Of a DNA stretch of 19,520 nt, positions 1-7,989 are shown one piece after another. Each line of letters starts with the position of its first letter. Position 1 is the stretch's first letter. Position numbers and translations under genes: made by a program. The DNA comes from Desulfuromonadaceae bacterium UBA2294 (GTDB taxonomy: Bacteria; Desulfobacterota; Desulfuromonadia; Desulfuromonadales; UBA2294): contig DDWE01000121.1 of the NCBI GenBank assembly GCA_002345625.1, forward strand, positions 1-19,520. The letters are read 5' to 3'. The notes under the pieces were generated by a model, which did not search any database, had not been told where the DNA came from, and worked only from the letters and a program-made list of their open reading frames with translations.

Positions 1-61
1 CGACGGCGAAGAGCAGCGCGACATAGAGCAGCGTGACGAAGGCGACACTGATGATCGACAT
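1..61 (-). CDS. N-terminus of a membrane protein, possibly a sodium:solute symporter (partial, runs off the left edge)
   Basis: Only the first 20 codons are inside the window. They begin with an ATG at 61 on the minus strand and read MSIISVAFVTLLYVALLFAV, a single uninterrupted hydrophobic segment that fits the first transmembrane helix of a polytopic membrane protein. The start codon overlaps the stop codon of the upstream small gene (TGATG at 63-59), which implies translational coupling in one operon. From memory, symporter-type proteins, including symporter/histidine-kinase fusions, often begin this way and can be preceded by a small membrane protein, but 20 residues cannot prove the family. 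The sequence left of base 1 would settle it. Confidence 0.45.
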   Translation of the reverse strand, partial: MSIISVAFVTLLYVALLFAV

Positions 62-396
62 CAGGTATTCCCTTCATCATGATCGGGTGACGAGACCGGG
101 GGGGCTTGTTGTGGCGCCCCCAGAGTATGGGCAAAGAGATAGATGACGCCGATGGAGATTGGCCAGCCAATAAAAAGGTAGAGAACCATCAGCGGGATGC
201 CGAAGACATGGATCGGTTTGTTGAAGATATGGAGAAAGGGGTAGCTGAGCATGACAATCCCGAGAATGAAGAAAAGGCCCCAACCTTCCTTGACTCGGGC
301 AAGATCCCGGTTTTTTTTTCGATCATTCAAAATCGGTATCGCCTCAGTTGCGAAGAGTGTTTGCCTATTGGCGTAAAAAGACGACAGGCAAGGCAA
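61..396 (-). CDS. Small two-helix membrane protein of unknown function, translationally coupled to the next gene
   Basis: The product is up to 111 residues. A charged stretch (LNDRKKNRDLARVKEGW) is followed by two hydrophobic segments, roughly residues 39-58 and 64-90, then a Pro-rich acidic tail. I do not recognise a named domain. The longest reading starts at a TTG at 396 with no Shine-Dalgarno sequence. A second TTG at 330 has GAGG 11 bases upstream and would give an 89-residue protein starting just before the charged stretch, so it is at least as likely. The stop codon overlaps the ATG of the downstream membrane protein, so the small protein is probably a partner or accessory subunit of it, by analogy with small subunits encoded before some sodium:solute symporters. 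That role is inferred from position only. Confidence 0.6.
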   Translation of the reverse strand: MPCLSSFYANRQTLFATEAIPILNDRKKNRDLARVKEGWGLFFILGIVMLSYPFLHIFNKPIHVFGIPLMVLYLFIGWPISIGVIYLFAHTLGAPQQAPPVSSPDHDEGNT

Positions 397-459
397 TTAT
401 AATCGTCATATGCGACGCTGTCGACTGTGAAACGCGCGCTTATGAACACCGGTCACGCG

Positions 460-487
460 TTGACGGTGAGAGGGGCGTGTGTTAATG
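460..487 (+). promoter_or_regulatory. Weak sigma-70-like promoter candidate for the lipoprotein operon
   Basis: A TTGACG hexamer at 460-465 (5 of 6 to the -35 consensus) is followed at a 15-16 base spacing by an imperfect -10 candidate, GTTAAT or TTAATG, at 481-487. It lies in the 177-bp divergent gap between the minus-strand operon and the TPR gene, where a promoter is expected. The -10 match is poor and the spacing short, so this is only a candidate. Confidence 0.25.
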
Positions 488-573
488 TCCGGCTGGTCGG
501 CTTGTATTGATCAGGGAGAACCCTTTTGATGATCCCTTCATGGTGTGCGGTCCGGGGAAAGTGGGACGGTTTA

Positions 574-2271
574 ATGCGCTATTTACTTTACCAGAGTGTT
601 CTCGTCCTGCTTCTGGCCGGATGTACTGCTGGCGTCGTTTCTCAGCCAGCTCCAGAGTATGACCCGGTTCTTGGTGCCGAATCAATGGCTCTTGAGGCTT
701 TTGCCCGTGCTCACCTTATGGGGCTTGACGGTGACCTTGCCGGCAGCCGGCAGGCACTTGAAGAGGGGATCGCCGCCGACCCGGGCTCCGCTGAGTTGCG
801 TATGGCTATGGCCGAAGTTCTGGTCCAACTGGGTGAGGTCTCGGCTGCCCAGAAGGCGGTCGAAGCCGCTCTGGATCTTGACCCGGGCATGGAGTCGGCT
901 TATCTGCTTCTTGCTGAAATCCACATCACACTCGATCAGATTGATGCGGCAACAGCGGCTTTGGTCAAAGCGAATACCCTGCAGCCCGGTCAAAGTCCGG
1001 TCCTCATGCGTCTGGCCTATGTCCGTGCCCGCAGTGGTAATATGGAAGAAGCGTTACGGATTCTGCGCGACCTGATTGCTGCCGAACCGGAAAACCGTGA
1101 TGCACTGTTGGTTCTGGCCCGTTTCTATCGTGGCAACGAGCAGCCTTTGCCGGCATTGGACGCTTACCGTACATTGTTGCAACAATCCCCAGATGACGGT
1201 CTGGTCGTCATCGAGCTCGCCGATCTTGAAGTCAGCCTGCAACATCCTGACGCGGCGATACAGGTTTGCCTCGATTACCTGGCGCAGTCTGCCGAGGATA
1301 CGGCAGTGCGTCACCGCCTGGTGCGGATTTATCTTGACGAAGCGCGCTATGACGCTGCGTTGGAACAGCTCGGGTTTATACTGCAGACAGATAAAGAAGA
1401 CCGTGACGCTCAACGCAAAATTGGCCTGATTCATTTGCAGCAGCGTGACTGGCCCAGGGCGATGGAGGTCTTCTCTTCTCTGCTTGCAACCGATCCGGAA
1501 AACAGCCTGTATCGTTACGATCTGGGTGTCGCTCTTGAAGCCGGTGGAGATCAGGAACGTGCTCTGGCGGCCTTTAGTGCCATTCCGGCCGATTCCGAAC
1601 TGTATGCTGATGCGATTATGCATCGCGCCTATCTGTTGGTGACCCTGGATCGAAAAATCGAGGCCCGGGATCTGTTGGCCAAGGAGATCGATCTGGTCCT
1701 TGCCCGCCCTGAGGCGGTGGTCTTTCTCGCGACGCTCTACCAGCGTGATCAGCAGCTGGATGCGGCCGAATCCTTGTTGCGCCGTGGCCAGGAGACGTTT
1801 CCGGACGATGCTGACCTGCTCCAGAATCTGGCACTGCTTCTTGACCAGCGCGGAGCATTTGATGAGTCGGAGGCACTGGCGCGTCGCGTTATGGAGCTTG
1901 ATCCGGAGAATGCTGACGCCCCCAACCTGATCGCTTATTCTCTTGCCGAACGTAACCTCCGGCTCGAAGAGGCCTTGACTCTTGCCCAAAAGGCTCTTGC
2001 CCTGCGTGATGAACCGTACATTCGTGATACCCTCGGTTGGGTCTATTATCGTCTCGGCCGGTTTGAAGAGGCACGCCACGAACTGGAACAGGCAGTTGCC
2101 AGCCATGGTTCAGATCCGGTCGTCCTGGAGCATTACGGGGATGTCCTTCATGCACTGGGTGAGACAAGTGCGGCCGTTGACCTCTATCGTCGTGCCCTTG
2201 CGACCGAAAAAGCCCTGAATCCCCGTGCTCTCGAGCAGAAAATCAACCCGCTGCCGACGAATCGTCCCTGA
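574..2271 (+). CDS. TPR-repeat lipoprotein, probably outer-membrane anchored
   Basis: The product is 565 residues from the chosen start. The N-terminus MRYLLYQSVLVLLLAGC is a compact lipoprotein signal with lipobox LLAG|C, the acylated Cys being residue 17. I prefer this start, with GGGA 7 bases upstream, over the ATG at 529, which has AGGGAG upstream but would put 15 extra residues before the signal. The rest, from about residue 35 to 555, is a run of tetratricopeptide repeats of about 34 residues with typical A-L-x-x-A-L pairs and D/P-E-N turns, for example DTLGWVYYRLGRFEEARHEL near the C-terminus. TPR arrays are protein-protein scaffolds. This one would sit in the periplasm or at the inner face of the outer membrane. 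The LolB-like lipoprotein gene follows 2 bases after the stop, so the two are co-translated and may form one complex. Family is clear; the partner is unknown. Confidence 0.88.
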   Translation: MRYLLYQSVLVLLLAGCTAGVVSQPAPEYDPVLGAESMALEAFARAHLMGLDGDLAGSRQALEEGIAADPGSAELRMAMAEVLVQLGEVSAAQKAVEAALDLDPGMESAYLLLAEIHITLDQIDAATAALVKANTLQPGQSPVLMRLAYVRARSGNMEEALRILRDLIAAEPENRDALLVLARFYRGNEQPLPALDAYRTLLQQSPDDGLVVIELADLEVSLQHPDAAIQVCLDYLAQSAEDTAVRHRLVRIYLDEARYDAALEQLGFILQTDKEDRDAQRKIGLIHLQQRDWPRAMEVFSSLLATDPENSLYRYDLGVALEAGGDQERALAAFSAIPADSELYADAIMHRAYLLVTLDRKIEARDLLAKEIDLVLARPEAVVFLATLYQRDQQLDAAESLLRRGQETFPDDADLLQNLALLLDQRGAFDESEALARRVMELDPENADAPNLIAYSLAERNLRLEEALTLAQKALALRDEPYIRDTLGWVYYRLGRFEEARHELEQAVASHGSDPVVLEHYGDVLHALGETSAAVDLYRRALATEKALNPRALEQKINPLPTNRP

Positions 2272-2273
2272 AT

Positions 2274-3041
2274 ATGAAACGACTTGCTCTTTTCGTCATT
2301 TGCCTGCTGGTCGGCGCCTGTGCCCCTCTGCCCAGCACCTTACCGCACCCACAGCCGACGCAGGACGAACTTCTACAGCGTCTTGACGCAACGCGCGCTG
2401 CGTTCTTTTCCCTCAAGGGGTTAGCCAAGGCATCATATCGTCGCGGTGAAGAATCGATGACCGCTAGTCAGGTGGTGATCGCCCGTTCTCCTGATAAACT
2501 TCGGCTGGAAATCCTCGGCCTGTTCGGCTCTCCAGTTATGATCCTGGCGACGGATGGTGCAGCGTTGACGGTTCTGCTCCCCGGAGAAGCGAAGGCATTT
2601 CAAGGTGCAGCCACCTCCGGTTTTTTACAGCAGGTGCTACGTCTGCCTCTGCAACAGACCGACCTGGTCTCCCTGCTGCTCCAACAACCGCTCCTACTGC
2701 CATGGGAAACCACGGAAGTGGTTTATGAAAGTGATGGTCGCTCCCGACTGATGCTCGAAAACGCCTACGGATTGGTGCAAAATCTCACCTTTGACCGCCA
2801 TCTGCACCTGGTGGCATGTGAATACCGTCTCGCCGGGATTCGGCAGATGCTGGTCTCTTACGCCAATTTTGACGATGTGCATAATTTCCCCCATAACATT
2901 CAGTTAAGCTTGCCCCCCGACGACATCGATATGACCCTGGATTTTTCCAGTGCTGAATTGAATGCCGATCTGTTGGCCAGCCGATTCGTTCTGGTGCCAC
3001 CGGCCGGTTATACCATCGAACCGCTCCCCGGGCGCCCCTGA
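2274..3041 (+). CDS. LolB/DUF4292-like outer-membrane lipoprotein
   Basis: The product is 255 residues with a lipoprotein signal (MKRLALFVICLLVGAC, lipobox LVGA|C, Cys16). The mature part has the pattern of the LolA/LolB and DUF4292 families: a helix with LDATRAAFFSLKGLAKASY, then alternating beta strands (SQVVIARSPDKLRLEILGLF, VMILATDGAALTVLLPGE) forming an incomplete barrel, and a late strand pair near LTFDRHLHLVACEYRL. LolB accepts lipoproteins from LolA at the outer membrane. DUF4292 proteins share the fold without proven transfer activity, so exact function is uncertain. The ATG lies 2 bases after the TPR gene's stop with no clear Shine-Dalgarno sequence, indicating coupled translation. 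The next gene begins 16 bases after the stop, so the three lipoprotein genes are probably one operon. Confidence 0.75.
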   Translation: MKRLALFVICLLVGACAPLPSTLPHPQPTQDELLQRLDATRAAFFSLKGLAKASYRRGEESMTASQVVIARSPDKLRLEILGLFGSPVMILATDGAALTVLLPGEAKAFQGAATSGFLQQVLRLPLQQTDLVSLLLQQPLLLPWETTEVVYESDGRSRLMLENAYGLVQNLTFDRHLHLVACEYRLAGIRQMLVSYANFDDVHNFPHNIQLSLPPDDIDMTLDFSSAELNADLLASRFVLVPPAGYTIEPLPGRP

Positions 3042-3057
3042 GGGTTGAAGGTACGGC

Positions 3058-4692
3058 ATGCCCCTTCGCGCTTTTAACCCCTTTTTCGTGATCCTGATTC
3101 TGGCAGCCGGCCTGCTGGCCGGCTGCGATCAAGCGCCACCCGCTTCCGTGCCGACTCAAGGGATAACCGTCCCGGCCTTTGGCGATACCTTTATTGAGGC
3201 CTCCATCGGAGAACCGAGCAATTTATTGCCGGTCCTCTCCTCGGACAGTGCTTCGTCCGAAATCAATGGTCTGGTCTACAGCGGGCTGATCCGCTATAAC
3301 CGCGACCTGCGTCTGGAAGGGGAGTTGGCTGAATCCTGGGAAGTTTCCGACGATGGCCTGATCATGACCTTTCACCTGCGCCACGGCGTCGTCTGGCACG
3401 ATGGTGCCCCGTTTACCAGCGCCGATGTCCTGTTCACCTATCAAATGTATATCGATCCGCAGGTGCCGACCTCTTATGCCGAGGATTTTCGCCAGGTCGC
3501 AGATCTGCAGACCCCGGACCCGTGGACCGTACGCGTCACCTACAAGCAGCCTTATGCCCCGGCTCTCGAGAGTTGGGGCACCCCCATCCACCCCCGTCAT
3601 CTGCTGGAAGGGGTCGATGTGACCAAAAGCCCTTTAAGCCGTATGCCGATCGGTACCGGACCATACCGGTTTATCGAGTGGCAATCGGGTGAAAAGCTGG
3701 TTCTTGAAGCCAATTCGGATTATTACGAGGGGGCACCATATATCCGCCGGGTGGTTTATCGCATTATTCCCGATTCGACCACCCAGTTTCTCGAACTGCT
3801 GTCCGGTGGACTTGATTTCATGGGTCTGACCCCGTTGCAGTACAGCAAACGGACAGATACACCGGCCTTTCAGCGCAGCTTCAACAAATACCGTTACCTG
3901 AGTTTCAGTTACAGTTACCTCGGCTATAATCTGCGCAAACCCCTGTTTCAGGATCAGCGTTTGCGGCAGGCGATTTCTTATGCCATCAATAAGCAGGAGA
4001 TTGTCGACGGCGTCCTCCTCGGCATGGGGCAGGTGGCCACCGGACCCTACAAGCCGGATACATGGGTCTACAACCCGAATATCCGGCGCTATGATTACAA
4101 CCCGGAGCAGGCCAGGGCCCTGCTCGAAGAGGCTGGTTGGTTTGATCTCGATCACGACGGAGTCCGCGAAAGAGGGGAGGAGAAGCTCTCTTTTACCATC
4201 GTCACCAATCAGGGGAACGATCTGCGGGTCCGCTCGGCGGAGATTCTGCAGCGGCGCCTGAAAGAGGTCGGTATCGATGTGCAGATTCGCGTCGTTGAGT
4301 GGGCCACCTTCCTCAAGGAGTTTATATTTCCCGGGAATTTCGATGCGACCATCCTCGGCTGGAGCGGCGGCCCGGAACCCGATCAGTACAATATCTGGCA
4401 TTCGAGCAAGACCGGTCCGCGCGACCTGAACTTTATCCACTACAAAAACAGCGAGGTCGATGCGCTGCTCGAACGGGGGCGTCGCACATTCGATCAGCAG
4501 GAGCGCAAGCAAATCTACGACCGCTTCCAGGAGATTCTGGCCGAAGAGCAGCCCTACACCTTTTTGTATGTCGGTGAGGCTCTGCCAGTCGTTGCAGCGC
4601 GGTTTCGTGGGATTGAACCGTCGCCGGCGGGGATCCGTTACAATTTCATCCGCTGGTACGTTGCCGCTGACGAGCAGAAGTACGCCCGTTAA
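3058..4692 (+). CDS. Family-5 (oligo/dipeptide-type) solute-binding lipoprotein of an ABC importer
   Basis: The product is 544 residues, normal for SBP_bac_5 proteins. The signal ends in lipobox LLAG|C (Cys23) followed by a Pro/Ala/Ser-rich linker. Family hallmarks are visible: SIGEPSNLLPVLSSDSASSE near residue 50, ESWEVSDDGLIMTFHLR followed by GVVWHDGAPFTSADVLFTY around residues 95-125, and MPIGTGPYRF near 200. The protein binds a peptide or similar solute in the periplasm and delivers it to a DppB/DppC permease. GAAGG 7-8 bases before the ATG is a good ribosome-binding site. The only permease gene nearby (4917) is separated by a 224-bp repeat-bearing gap. An acidic insertion at about residues 361-378 (GWFDLDHDGVRERGEEKL) resembles an EF-hand-like calcium loop (DLDHDGVRE) seen in some family members. 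The substrate cannot be read from the sequence. Confidence 0.95.
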   Translation: MPLRAFNPFFVILILAAGLLAGCDQAPPASVPTQGITVPAFGDTFIEASIGEPSNLLPVLSSDSASSEINGLVYSGLIRYNRDLRLEGELAESWEVSDDGLIMTFHLRHGVVWHDGAPFTSADVLFTYQMYIDPQVPTSYAEDFRQVADLQTPDPWTVRVTYKQPYAPALESWGTPIHPRHLLEGVDVTKSPLSRMPIGTGPYRFIEWQSGEKLVLEANSDYYEGAPYIRRVVYRIIPDSTTQFLELLSGGLDFMGLTPLQYSKRTDTPAFQRSFNKYRYLSFSYSYLGYNLRKPLFQDQRLRQAISYAINKQEIVDGVLLGMGQVATGPYKPDTWVYNPNIRRYDYNPEQARALLEEAGWFDLDHDGVRERGEEKLSFTIVTNQGNDLRVRSAEILQRRLKEVGIDVQIRVVEWATFLKEFIFPGNFDATILGWSGGPEPDQYNIWHSSKTGPRDLNFIHYKNSEVDALLERGRRTFDQQERKQIYDRFQEILAEEQPYTFLYVGEALPVVAARFRGIEPSPAGIRYNFIRWYVAADEQKYAR

Positions 4693-4772
4693 TCCGTTTT
4701 TAACAGGTTGGAACTCAAGCCAGAGCGGTTGGCCACCAAGGAACCACGGCACCAAGAAAGGCCAAAATCTGT

Positions 4773-4865
4773 TTTGACGCAGAGGCGCGGAGGCGCCGAG
4801 AAAACCTTAAAGACTTTTGGTTAAACCATGAATTTCACTCTGTGTCTCAGCGTCTCTGCGTCAGA
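4773..4865. repeat. Inverted pair of short-period GACGCAGAG-type arrays between binding protein and permease
   Basis: The left arm 4773-4800 (TTTGACGCAGAGGCGCGGAG, continuing) and the reverse complement of the right arm 4838-4865 (TCTGACGCAGAGACGCTGAG, continuing) agree at 22 of 28 positions. Each arm repeats a GACGC(A/T)GAG-like unit with a period near 8-9. The spacer of 37 bases is AT-rich (about 4801-4837). Just upstream, 4729-4767 holds another short-unit stretch (CCACGGCACCAAG-like) bounded by GGCC. The arms could form a hairpin in RNA between the two transport genes, but no T-run follows the right arm, so it is not a typical terminator. Confidence 0.85.
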
Positions 4866-4916
4866 ATGCTTTTGCCTGTTATGGTGGCAAGATTAAACGG
4901 AAAAAGGAAGGGATTC

Positions 4917-5891
4917 GTGCTCGCCTATATCTGCCGTCGATTGCTGATGATGATACCGCTTCTGATCGGGATTACCCTGATCAGTTTCGTTGTGATTCAT
5001 CTTGCACCGGGGGAGCCGACCGACATCCAGACCGATCTCAACCCCAAGGCGAGTGCGGAGATGCGTGAACGGTTGCGTGACCGCTATAACCTTGATGAGC
5101 CGTTGATGGTTCAGTACGGGCTTTGGGTGGTGCAACTGGTACAGCTCGATTTTGGCGAATCCTTCGCCCTCGATCACCGGCCGGTGCGGGACAAGATTCT
5201 TGAACGACTGCCCGTGACCATCCTGATCAACAGCCTGTCGATTCTGGCCATACTGGCTCTGGCTGTCCCCATCGGCATTATTGCCGCCATCCGCCAAGGG
5301 GGACTATTTGACCGGGGCTCGACCCTGCTGGTTTTTCTCGGCTTCTCCATGCCCTCCTTCTGGCTGGCGCTGTTGTTGATGGACTGGCTCGGCGTCCGCT
5401 ATGGTCTGTTTCCGGTGGTCGGCATCCGCTCGCTTGGCTACGAGTATCTATCTGGCTGGCGCCAGGTCCTCGACGTCCTGCACCATCTCGCCCTGCCGGT
5501 GTTTGTCTCGGCCTTTGGCGGACTGGCCGGTTTTTCGCGCTACATGCGCGCCAACATGCTCGAAGTTATCCGCCAGGATTATATCCTCACCGCCCGGGCC
5601 AAAGGTCTGCCGGAACGGCTGGTAATTCTCCGTCATGCCCTGCGCAACGCCCTGCTGCCGGTGATTACCATCCTCGGTTTGTCGGTCCCCGGGCTGATCG
5701 GTGGCAGCGTCATTTTTGAAACCATTTTCGCCATTCCCGGCATGGGTAAGCTTTTTTTTGACGGCGTCATGATGCGTGATTATCCGCTCATCATGGGGGT
5801 TCTGGTGATCGGTGCCGGTCTGACCCTGATCGGCAACCTGCTCGCCGACGTCGGTTACGCCATCGCTGATCCCCGTATACGGCAGAAATAG
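4917..5891 (+). CDS. DppB/OppB-type ABC transporter inner-membrane permease
   Basis: The product is 324 residues from a GTG at 4917 preceded by AGGAAGGG, an excellent ribosome-binding site. The open frame extends to an ATG at 4842, but that extension translates the right arm of the repeat at 4838-4865 and matches nothing in the family, so it is rejected. Family features are complete: an N-terminal helix (RRLLMMIPLLIGITLISFVV) with HLAPGEP after it, the RDRYNLDEPLMVQYG segment, about six transmembrane helices, and the EAA loop (EVIRQDYILTARAKGLPE) that docks the ATPase. The permease forms half of a heterodimeric channel and normally works with DppC and one or two ATPases. None of these follows here; the next gene starts a polysaccharide block. 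Substrate class is inferred from the adjacent binding protein. Confidence 0.95.
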   Translation: MLAYICRRLLMMIPLLIGITLISFVVIHLAPGEPTDIQTDLNPKASAEMRERLRDRYNLDEPLMVQYGLWVVQLVQLDFGESFALDHRPVRDKILERLPVTILINSLSILAILALAVPIGIIAAIRQGGLFDRGSTLLVFLGFSMPSFWLALLLMDWLGVRYGLFPVVGIRSLGYEYLSGWRQVLDVLHHLALPVFVSAFGGLAGFSRYMRANMLEVIRQDYILTARAKGLPERLVILRHALRNALLPVITILGLSVPGLIGGSVIFETIFAIPGMGKLFFDGVMMRDYPLIMGVLVIGAGLTLIGNLLADVGYAIADPRIRQK

Positions 5892-5912
5892 CCGAGTTCT
5901 GGGGGCAGACGC

Positions 5913-6067
5913 CAGGTGTCAGGTATCAGGTGTCAGGAAAAGCCCGAACCTGTCACCACTGAAACTTTGCCAGCGTATATTTACCCTGATACCTTTTTAT
6001 CTGAAACCTGAAACCTGAAACCTGAAACCTGAAACCTTTTTGTCTGAAACCTGAAACCTGAAACCTG
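5913..6067. repeat. 7-bp tandem repeat (CAGGTNT family) in inverted orientation, abutting a start codon
   Basis: The left block 5913-5937 reads CAGGTGT, CAGGTAT, CAGGTGT, CAGG, a perfect 7-base period. The right block 6001-6067 has five CTGAAAC units, the interruption CTTTTTGT, three more CTGAAAC units and CTG, again period 7. The reverse complement of the right block reads CAGGTTT repeated, so both blocks are one CAGGTNT family facing each other. A transitional CCTGATACC at 5984-5992 matches the left block's CAGGTATCAGG in reverse complement. The last unit ends 5 bases before the ATG of the PHP phosphatase gene at 6073. Confidence 0.95.
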
Positions 6068-6072
6068 CATTT

Positions 6073-6834
6073 ATGATCGATTGGCACTCACATATTCTCC
6101 CCGGCCTTGACGACGGCGCCAGAGATATCGATGAATCTTTGGCCATCGGTCGGTTGTTGTCTGCGGCCGGTTTTCGCACGGTCCATTGCACCCCGCATCG
6201 GTTGCGTGGGATGTACGAGATTCCTGCCAGCACCGTTCGTGAGGCGTGTGCCGAATTGCAGGCGGTGTTTGATTGCGAAGGGGTAGCACTGCATCTCCTG
6301 CCAGGCATGGAATATTGCCTGGACGAATTTTTCCAGGACGATTTTGCCGATCCGCTTCCTCTGGGGAACAGCCGATGGGTCCTGGTCGAAACCCCTTCCC
6401 AGCCCGACCTAGACCTGCTAAAAGAGAATGTTTTTTTTCTCCGCCGCACCGGTTATATCCCTTTGCTGGCCCATCCGGAACGGCTTGCATTTCTTGCACC
6501 TCCCCCTGCCGGTAATTTTTTTCAGGATGCCGTTGACTTTTTACGCCGGTCGAAAGACACACCTGACGCTTTCTCTCAAACGCCACTTGCCGATTTGATG
6601 CAGATGGGGTGTCTTTTGCAGGGTAACCTCGGCAGTATCGGTGGCTATTATGGCGGGGCGGTTCAGCGCCAGTCTGAGCGCTTTCGACGGCATGATCTGT
6701 ATGCTGTCATCGGCTCAGATGCGCATCACCCGGAGGCTCTCGGACGTTTTTTACAGCCGGCAATCGATCTGTTGCGAAAGGAATCGTCAAAATTATGCAC
6801 TTTGTCAGTCGATGATTGCCCCGGTTCAGGATAA
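6073..6834 (+). CDS. CpsB/YwqE-type PHP-family protein-tyrosine phosphatase (exopolysaccharide control)
   Basis: The product is 253 residues, the usual length. The N-terminus MIDWHSHILPGLDDGA is the family signature, with metal-ligand HxH at residues 5 and 7. Further metal motifs follow: CTPH at 39-42, AHPER near residue 136 and GSDAHH near 216. These enzymes are metal-dependent (often Mn) phosphatases that remove phosphate from the C-terminal tyrosines of the cognate polysaccharide tyrosine kinase. That kinase is very probably the product at 8084-10486. The start is certain from homology, yet no Shine-Dalgarno sequence precedes it: the 7-bp repeat array runs to 5 bases before the ATG. Translation may be leaderless-like, weak, or dependent on upstream context. 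The coding sequence is intact. Confidence 0.93.
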   Translation: MIDWHSHILPGLDDGARDIDESLAIGRLLSAAGFRTVHCTPHRLRGMYEIPASTVREACAELQAVFDCEGVALHLLPGMEYCLDEFFQDDFADPLPLGNSRWVLVETPSQPDLDLLKENVFFLRRTGYIPLLAHPERLAFLAPPPAGNFFQDAVDFLRRSKDTPDAFSQTPLADLMQMGCLLQGNLGSIGGYYGGAVQRQSERFRRHDLYAVIGSDAHHPEALGRFLQPAIDLLRKESSKLCTLSVDDCPGSG

Positions 6835-6908
6835 TCTGTTACTATTCTGGTCATTCAGGTAACAATTTGCACAATGCGGGTTTCAACTCTTGAGGGAAAA
6901 TAACTTTA

Positions 6909-7967
6909 ATGCGTGCTTCTAACCGTTTCGTCCGGTTGTTCTCCTGTCTCGGCTTTTTGCTGAGCCTGACTGCTTGTGCCTCGACCTTTAGCGACCTCCC
7001 CGCCGGGACCGTGAAGGAAGTGACCGGTACGGCAGTTGTCTCAAGTGAGACGGTATCTATCCCGACCTTCGTTGATGCCACCCCCCCTGATGCCGATTAT
7101 CGCGTCGGGACGGGTGACGTGCTTTATGTCAACGTCCAGTCCCGTCCGGATCTCGGCAGCCCGATTTCATCAGCGAGCGAACTGAAAGGGACCCGGATCG
7201 ATGGCCGAGGGCAGCTGCATCTGCCCCTGGTCGGTGTTGTCAAAGTTGACGGGTTGACCTTGGCAGAGGTCGAAAAGCGCCTGACTGAGGCCTATGCCCC
7301 TTTTTTGCAACGCCCATGGATTGTCGTTGAGATCGCTGAATATCGCAGTCACCCTCTGTATCTGATCGGTCAGTTTCGCAACGCCGGCACCTATTATATG
7401 GACCGTCCGATGACTCTGTTACAGGGCGTCTCCGAAGGAGATGGTCTGCTCGACAGTGCCAATTTGCGCAGCGCCCGCTTGTTGCGCGACAAAAAGACCA
7501 TGCCGGTCGACCTTCTTGCCCTGCTTGAAGGGGGGGACGTGGCCCAGAATGTCTGGTTGCAGGGGGGCGATACCATCTATGTCCCCGACGACAAGAACCA
7601 GAATGTTTTTGTTTTCGGTGCCGTGACCAAACCGGGTCCGGTTGTCATGCCGAACGGCTCTCTCACCCTCAGTCAGGCCCTGGCCGCGGCAAACCTCAAC
7701 GACGTGCGCGGCCATATCGGTTTCATCCGCATTATTCGCTCCTATAGCCCGGTTCGTGGCGAACTGCTGGTCGTTGATCTCGATGCCATCCTCCGCGGCG
7801 AGGCCCTCCCGTTCACGCTGACGAAAGGCGACGTGATTTACGTGCCGCGTAGTCGCATCGGCAACTGGAACGAAACGGTCACTGAAATTCTGCCCTCTTT
7901 GCAACTGTTCAGTGCCCTGCTGCAACCCTTTGTGCAAATCAAGTATCTGACGGACAGCAATAATTAA
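6909..7967 (+). CDS. Wza-type polysaccharide export outer-membrane lipoprotein
   Basis: The product is 352 residues with a lipoprotein signal ending LSLTAC (Cys23). The poly_export domain begins near residue 62 (DYRVGTGDVLYVNV) and includes GRGQLHLPLVGVVKVDGLTL. Two SLBB-type beta-grasp segments follow, about residues 148-195 (HPLYLIGQFRNAGTYYMDRP) and 233-290 (VFVFGAVTKPGPVVMPNGSL). The C-terminal part (TEILPSLQLFSALLQPFVQI) may be the amphipathic helix that crosses the outer membrane in Wza. The protein would form the ring-shaped exit channel for a capsule or exopolysaccharide and contact the Wzc-like kinase encoded next. GAGGG lies 12 bases before the ATG, a somewhat long spacing. There is a 74-bp gap to the phosphatase gene, so the two may be cotranscribed. 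Confidence 0.95.
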   Translation: MRASNRFVRLFSCLGFLLSLTACASTFSDLPAGTVKEVTGTAVVSSETVSIPTFVDATPPDADYRVGTGDVLYVNVQSRPDLGSPISSASELKGTRIDGRGQLHLPLVGVVKVDGLTLAEVEKRLTEAYAPFLQRPWIVVEIAEYRSHPLYLIGQFRNAGTYYMDRPMTLLQGVSEGDGLLDSANLRSARLLRDKKTMPVDLLALLEGGDVAQNVWLQGGDTIYVPDDKNQNVFVFGAVTKPGPVVMPNGSLTLSQALAAANLNDVRGHIGFIRIIRSYSPVRGELLVVDLDAILRGEALPFTLTKGDVIYVPRSRIGNWNETVTEILPSLQLFSALLQPFVQIKYLTDSNN

Positions 7968-7989
7968 CCGCCAGTTGACAGTCCGACCC

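Noticed and set aside
106..402. 98-codon plus-strand frame opposite the small membrane protein gene
   Set aside because: The composition is highly charged with no signal or domain, no ribosome-binding site is evident, and the opposite strand encodes a typical membrane protein coupled to the next gene.
1054..2106. 350-codon minus-strand frame inside the TPR gene
   Set aside because: The plus-strand frame has clear TPR periodicity and a lipoprotein signal; the antisense frame shows no domain and arises from codon bias.
4842..4916. 25-residue N-terminal extension of the permease from ATG 4842
   Set aside because: It translates the right arm of the repeat at 4838-4865 and lacks a ribosome-binding site; GTG 4917 has a strong one and fits the family start.
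5913..6067. CRISPR array
   Set aside because: The units are 7 bases and contiguous, with no unique spacers of constant length and no cas genes.
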